Part shown: positions 60,659 through 64,000 of the stretch, piece after piece | Layout: each line of letters begins with the position of its first letter | Position numbering within the stretch: position 1 is the stretch's first letter | Source of the DNA: Bin107 sp965221655 | Lineage (GTDB): Bacteria > UBA8248 | Assembly: GCA_965221655.1 (NCBI GenBank) | Contig: OZ244906.1 | Location: forward strand, 930,001-994,000 | Reading direction: 5' to 3' | Length of the DNA: 64,000 bases | Notes under the pieces: generated by a model | Told to the model about the DNA's origin: nothing | The model's database searches: none | The model's input: only the letters and a program-made list of their open reading frames with translations | Position numbers and translations under genes: made by a program

Positions 60659-61807
60659 ATGAAACGACACATCGCCAAAACCGTCGCGGCGACCTCGGGC
60701 GGAGAGCGCGCCAACCACATGACGGCCCAAAAGCCGCCCGACATGGCGTCGCTCGACTCGGGAACGCCCAACTTCCCCACGCCCGTCCACATCCGCGAAG
60801 CCGCGAAAGAAGCGCTCGACCAGGGCCTTACCGGCTACGCGCCCGGCCAGGGCGACCCCGAGTTTTTGCGCGCGGTGTGCACGCACATCGAGCGCGAGGC
60901 GGGCGCTTCCTATACACCCGCTTCCATCATCGCGACGAACGGGGCGAGCTCAGGGATCTACGCCGTCATGACGACGCTGCTCGACCCCGGAGACGAGGTC
61001 GTGCTCTTGGACCCGACTTTTTCTCTCTACGCCCACGTGGCGCGCCAGATTGGGGCCGTGCCCGTCCACGTGCCCCAAGACGCGGACTACCAAATCGACA
61101 TCGAAGCCGTGCGCCGCGCCCTCTCGCCGCGCACGCGCCTCATCTTCGTCAACAACCCGAACAACCCCACGGGCGTGGTCTACCGCCATGCGGAGTTGAA
61201 AGCCCTCGTCGAGCTGGCGGCGGAGCACGACCTCATGGTCGTCTCTGACGAGGCTTACGCCAAAATCCTCCAGCCCGGCTTCGAACACGTGCCCCTGCTT
61301 TCGTTCACCGAGCACAAGGAGCGCCTCATCCTCCTGGATACCTTCTCGAAGACCTACTCGATGACGGGCTGGCGGCTGGGCCACATGGTCGTGCCCGAGG
61401 ATTTAGCGCAGCCGATGTTCAGCGTGCATCGCTCGATCAACGGGCCGATCAACACCTTCGTCCAGCGCGCGGGAGCAGCGGCCTTGCTCGGTTCGCAGGA
61501 ATGCGTGGCCGAGATGGGGCGCGAATACCACAGGCGCGGCCGCCTCATGCACGAGATGGCGCAAGAAGTGCCCGGCCTCGTTCCCACCCAGCCCCAGGGC
61601 GGCTTCTATCTCTACTGCCGCTACGAGTATCCCCTACCCTCCAGCGAGGTGCGCAAGCGCGTCTGGGAGGCGGGGGCGGCGATTCGCAGCGGCTCGGAGT
61701 TCGGCGCCGCGGGAGAAGGCCATCTGCGCTTCACCTATTCGGTGGATGAGGCGGTGATCGAAAAAGGGATGAAGATTGTGGGCGAGGTGTTTCGCCACCT
61801 GGGCTAA
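60659..61807 (+). CDS. class I/II pyridoxal-phosphate aminotransferase
   Basis: Fold-type I aminotransferase of 382 residues, AspC/aromatic-like. The PLP Lys is K231 in TFSKTYSMTGWRLGH; NNPNNPTG (165-172) and SDEAYAKI (196-203) bind the cofactor; the C-terminal carboxylate Arg is in HLRFTYSV. It transfers amino groups between an amino acid and a 2-oxoacid; aspartate or aromatic/branched substrates fit. The start at 60659 has GGGGAGAG; an ATG at residue 21 is an alternative. A lipoprotein gene follows 35 bp later. Confidence 0.93.
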   Translation: MKRHIAKTVAATSGGERANHMTAQKPPDMASLDSGTPNFPTPVHIREAAKEALDQGLTGYAPGQGDPEFLRAVCTHIEREAGASYTPASIIATNGASSGIYAVMTTLLDPGDEVVLLDPTFSLYAHVARQIGAVPVHVPQDADYQIDIEAVRRALSPRTRLIFVNNPNNPTGVVYRHAELKALVELAAEHDLMVVSDEAYAKILQPGFEHVPLLSFTEHKERLILLDTFSKTYSMTGWRLGHMVVPEDLAQPMFSVHRSINGPINTFVQRAGAAALLGSQECVAEMGREYHRRGRLMHEMAQEVPGLVPTQPQGGFYLYCRYEYPLPSSEVRKRVWEAGAAIRSGSEFGAAGEGHLRFTYSVDEAVIEKGMKIVGEVFRHLG

Positions 61808-61842
61808 GGAAACCGGCATTTCGAGGAGGCCAGGAGATTTCC

Positions 61843-62076
61843 ATGACACACGCAAAGCCATTGCTTCGGCCCGCGGGTCTCGCGCTGCTCCTCGCCGCTC
61901 TCCTCTTCCTCGGAGGGTGCTCGGAGGAGGAGAAAAAACCCGAGGTGTCGGCCAACCTCTGCCTCACGCTGCCCAACCAGATGGTGCTCGGCCCCTACGA
62001 CACGGCAAAGGCCTGCCAGACGGCGCGCGAGAACATGCCCGACGGTGTGTGCGCTCCGTGCGCGGAGAAAAAATGA
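61843..62076 (+). CDS. small lipoprotein with four mature cysteines
   Basis: A 77-residue putative lipoprotein. The signal peptide ends in the lipobox LGGC with Cys26 (LLLAALLFLGGCSEEEKKPE), so the mature part is about 52 residues after lipidation. It has four further Cys (NLCLTLP, AKACQT, GVCAPC) that could form two disulfides. Ser at +2 suggests outer-membrane sorting. Good ribosome site (CAGGAG). Function unknown. It lies between the aminotransferase and a convergent aminotransferase gene. Confidence 0.82.
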   Translation: MTHAKPLLRPAGLALLLAALLFLGGCSEEEKKPEVSANLCLTLPNQMVLGPYDTAKACQTARENMPDGVCAPCAEKK

Positions 62077-62134
62077 GAAAGGGGCCGCCCCCACGAGCGA
62101 AGGCGGCCTTGGTCCTCCACAGGCACGGGCCGGC

Positions 62135-63073
62135 TCAGTAGACCGCCAGCACGTCCTTCTCGTAGGTTTCGTCCACCCCGCGCGCCGCGGCGTAGAAGAT
62201 CTCCTGCAGCCTGCGCGTGAGCTTGCCGGGCTTTCCGTCCGCTATATCGATGCGGTCGAGCGAGAGCACGGGGATGACCTCGGCGGCGGAGCCGCACATC
62301 ATCGCCTCATCAGCCACGTAGATCTCGGTGCGGTCCATGCTCCGCTCCACGGGCGGGGGTCCCAGGTGCCGCTCGAACATCTCGAGAACGCTCGTGCGCG
62401 TGATGCTCTCGAGAATCGAATCGGTGACCGGCGGGGTGATGAGCTTGCCCTCGCGGAGGATCATCACGCACGTGCCCGTTCCCTCGGAGACGGTGCCGTT
62501 GCGGTTGAGGAGAATGGCGTCGTCGTATCCGTTCACGCGCGCCTCCACGCCCGCGAGCCTGCCGTTCTGGTAGTTGGCCGAGGCCTTCACGCGCGGGGGT
62601 ACGGAGTCGTCCGAAATGCGGCGCCAGCTGCTCACGCACAGGTTCACGCCGCTCTCCTGGCGCTTGCGGTTGCTGCCCGCCCCCCCGCTGATGAAGACGC
62701 AGGTGTCCACCTCCTCCGCCGCGTAGCCCTTCATGTCCAGGGGACCCGCGTCGTCGAAATAGACGTTCAGGCGAAAGTGGATGTCTTCCTTGAACTCGTT
62801 CGCCCGTATCCATTCGATGACGGCGTCGCGAAACTCCTCTTCCGTATAAGGCGGCGTCATCCGCATCACCCGCATCGAGTCGAACAGGCGCCGCAGGTGC
62901 GGCTCCAGCTTCCAGAGAAACAGATTGTTCCGCTCCTCGCTCCAATAGGCGCGGATGCCCTCGTAGACGCTCGAGCCCCTGAGGACGGCCTGGCTGAAGA
63001 CGCTGATCTTCGCCTCCTCGGGCGGCACCACCTTTCCGTTGAGCCACACTTTTGCATGATCGTAACTGGGCAC
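62135..63073 (-). CDS. branched-chain-type (class IV) aminotransferase
   Basis: Fold-type IV PLP enzyme of 312 residues, the branched-chain aminotransferase/D-amino-acid transaminase group. The PLP Lys is K163 in PPRVKASANYQNG; EARVNGYDDAILLNRNGTVSEGTGTCVMILREGKLITPP and the opening VLRGSSVYEGIRAYW are typical of IlvE-like enzymes. It may convert 2-oxoacids of Ile, Leu and Val, but substrate range within class IV cannot be fixed. It converges on the lipoprotein gene and diverges from the ABC ATPase. Confidence 0.9.
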   Translation of the reverse strand: MPSYDHAKVWLNGKVVPPEEAKISVFSQAVLRGSSVYEGIRAYWSEERNNLFLWKLEPHLRRLFDSMRVMRMTPPYTEEEFRDAVIEWIRANEFKEDIHFRLNVYFDDAGPLDMKGYAAEEVDTCVFISGGAGSNRKRQESGVNLCVSSWRRISDDSVPPRVKASANYQNGRLAGVEARVNGYDDAILLNRNGTVSEGTGTCVMILREGKLITPPVTDSILESITRTSVLEMFERHLGPPPVERSMDRTEIYVADEAMMCGSAAEVIPVLSLDRIDIADGKPGKLTRRLQEIFYAAARGVDETYEKDVLAVY

Positions 63074-63221
63074 GGAACCTCCCCTCGAAAAAATAATCTC
63101 TCACCGAATGATACGCGGCGCATCATGTACCCGCGCGGCGTCGTTTGACAAGAGGCGGACGGCCTGCAAGTCTGGCAGCGGGAATTTCGGCGGGCTGCGG
63201 CCCCGAGCCAAGGGAGCGCAC

Positions 63222-63959
63222 ATGAGCGGCAAGGTGATGGTGCAGGCCACGGGCGTCCACAAGTTCTACGGAGATTTTGAGGCGTTGTGCGGCGTGTCGC
63301 TCGACGTGCACGAGGGCGAAGTGGTCGTCATCTGCGGACCGAGCGGCTCGGGCAAGAGCACCTTTCTGCGCTGCATCAACGGGCTGGAGAGCATCCAGGC
63401 GGGCGACATCGTCGTCGACGGCGTGTCGGTCGCCGACCCGCGGACGGACATGACGCAACTGCGCTCGGAAGTCGGCATGGTGTTCCAGCAATTCAACCTC
63501 TACCCCCACATGAGCGCGCTGCACAACATCACCATCGCCCCCACCAAGGTGCGCGGTGTGAAACGCGAAGAGGCCGAGCAAACGGCCCACGAGCTGCTCC
63601 GCAAGGTGGGCATTCCCGAGAAGGCGCAGAGCTACCCCTCCGAGTTGTCCGGCGGCCAGCAGCAGCGCGTCGCCATCGCCCGCGCCCTCGCCATGCACCC
63701 GAAGGTGATGCTCTTCGACGAGGCGACGAGCGCGCTCGACCCCGAGGTCATCCACGAGGTGCTCAACGTCATGCTCGACCTCGCGCGCGAGGGTATGACG
63801 ATGGCGGTCGTCACCCACGAGATGGGCTTCGCCCGCGAGGTGGCGAACCAGGTCGTTTTCATGGACGAGGGGCTCATCGTCGAGACGGGCGACCCGCAGA
63901 CTTTCTTCTCCAACCCCGTCGAGGAACGCTCGAAACAGTTTCTCGAAAAAATTCTCTAG
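63222..63959 (+). CDS. polar amino-acid ABC transporter ATPase (GlnQ-like)
   Basis: ABC ATPase of 245 residues. Walker A GPSGSGKST, Q-loop VFQQFNLYPHM, signature LSGGQQQR, Walker B VMLFDEATSALDPE, and H-loop VTHEMGFA are intact. The close fit to GlnQ/HisP (GDFEALCGVSLDVHEGEVVVICGPSG, CINGLESIQ) indicates uptake of glutamine, glutamate or another polar amino acid. Permease and binding protein are not in view and may lie just beyond the window. The start at 63222 has AAGGGAG. Confidence 0.95.
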   Translation: MSGKVMVQATGVHKFYGDFEALCGVSLDVHEGEVVVICGPSGSGKSTFLRCINGLESIQAGDIVVDGVSVADPRTDMTQLRSEVGMVFQQFNLYPHMSALHNITIAPTKVRGVKREEAEQTAHELLRKVGIPEKAQSYPSELSGGQQQRVAIARALAMHPKVMLFDEATSALDPEVIHEVLNVMLDLAREGMTMAVVTHEMGFAREVANQVVFMDEGLIVETGDPQTFFSNPVEERSKQFLEKIL

Positions 63960-63960
63960 C

Positions 63961-63981
63961 GCCGCACCCGGGCGGTGCGGC
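63961..63981 (+). terminator. possible terminator hairpin after the ABC ATPase
   Basis: GCCGCAC and GTGCGGC form a perfect 7-bp stem with a 7-nt loop just after the stop codon, but no T run follows before the window ends. Confidence 0.35.
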
Positions 63982-64000
63982 CTCAAACCGCCGTCGTCTC

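Overview
The window reads as chromosomal DNA of a GC-rich, free-living Gram-negative bacterium, probably an uncultivated deltaproteobacterium-like lineage. That placement is an inference. It rests on a PxxKW-type cysteine-rich protein, an adenylylatable class I glutamine synthetase encoded with GlnD and P-II, many TRAP/TAXI uptake genes, a tungsten-type aldehyde oxidoreductase, LutA plus a LutB-LutC fusion, and flavin (LLM) monooxygenases. There is no rRNA, CRISPR array, phage or insertion sequence. One tRNA-Gln is present.

Layout. 0-8.2 kb: two tandem EamA permeases, a small monooxygenase-like protein, an SDR behind an AhpD-like gene with an in-frame UGA, a PIG-L deacetylase, an aldehyde ferredoxin oxidoreductase, and a ferredoxin/acyl-CoA dehydrogenase pair. 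8.4-11.4 kb: lactate-utilisation genes. 11.4-16.0 kb: nitrogen control (glnB-glnD-glnA). 16.4-30 kb: housekeeping genes, including an IspH-UbiA fusion, trxA, ftsK, a D-2-hydroxyacid dehydrogenase and a 1387-residue AsmA-like protein. 30-35 kb: MFS, CMD-like, cupin, gltX, tRNA-Gln and peroxiredoxin. 35.2-40 kb: a minus-strand catabolic run (CMD, SDR, LLM monooxygenase, MFS, solute-binding protein). 40.2-47.6 kb: cold-shock protein, FAD and FMN oxidases, a second LLM enzyme and further exporters. 47.9-57.7 kb: a three-component TRAP transporter with an SDR, a SucCD-like acyl-CoA synthetase, and a two-gene TAXI-TRAP system. 57.8-64 kb: a low-GC orphan, enoyl-CoA hydratase, a zinc-type reductase, two aminotransferases, a small lipoprotein and an amino-acid ABC ATPase.

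The most striking observation is at 2899-3489 on the minus strand. An AhpD/CMD-family gene is interrupted only by one in-frame UGA, at the second position of its CxxC redox motif (C80-E-I-U83). The UGA is followed, 14 nt later, by a perfect 7-bp stem with a GGUC loop, which fits a bacterial SECIS element. It is therefore a strong selenoprotein candidate. Others worth attention are the IspH-UbiA fusion with a changed metal motif, a possible attenuator before the second LLM gene, two inverted copies of a 10-bp-phased A-tract repeat about 35 kb apart, and gltX beside tRNA-Gln.

Functionally the window combines central metabolism (nitrogen sensing, isoprenoids, cell division, envelope) with scavenging of organic acids, which are taken up by TRAP/TAXI systems and probably processed by dehydrogenases, flavin enzymes and CoA ligation. 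The housekeeping middle (about 8-40 kb) looks less GC-rich than the two flanks.
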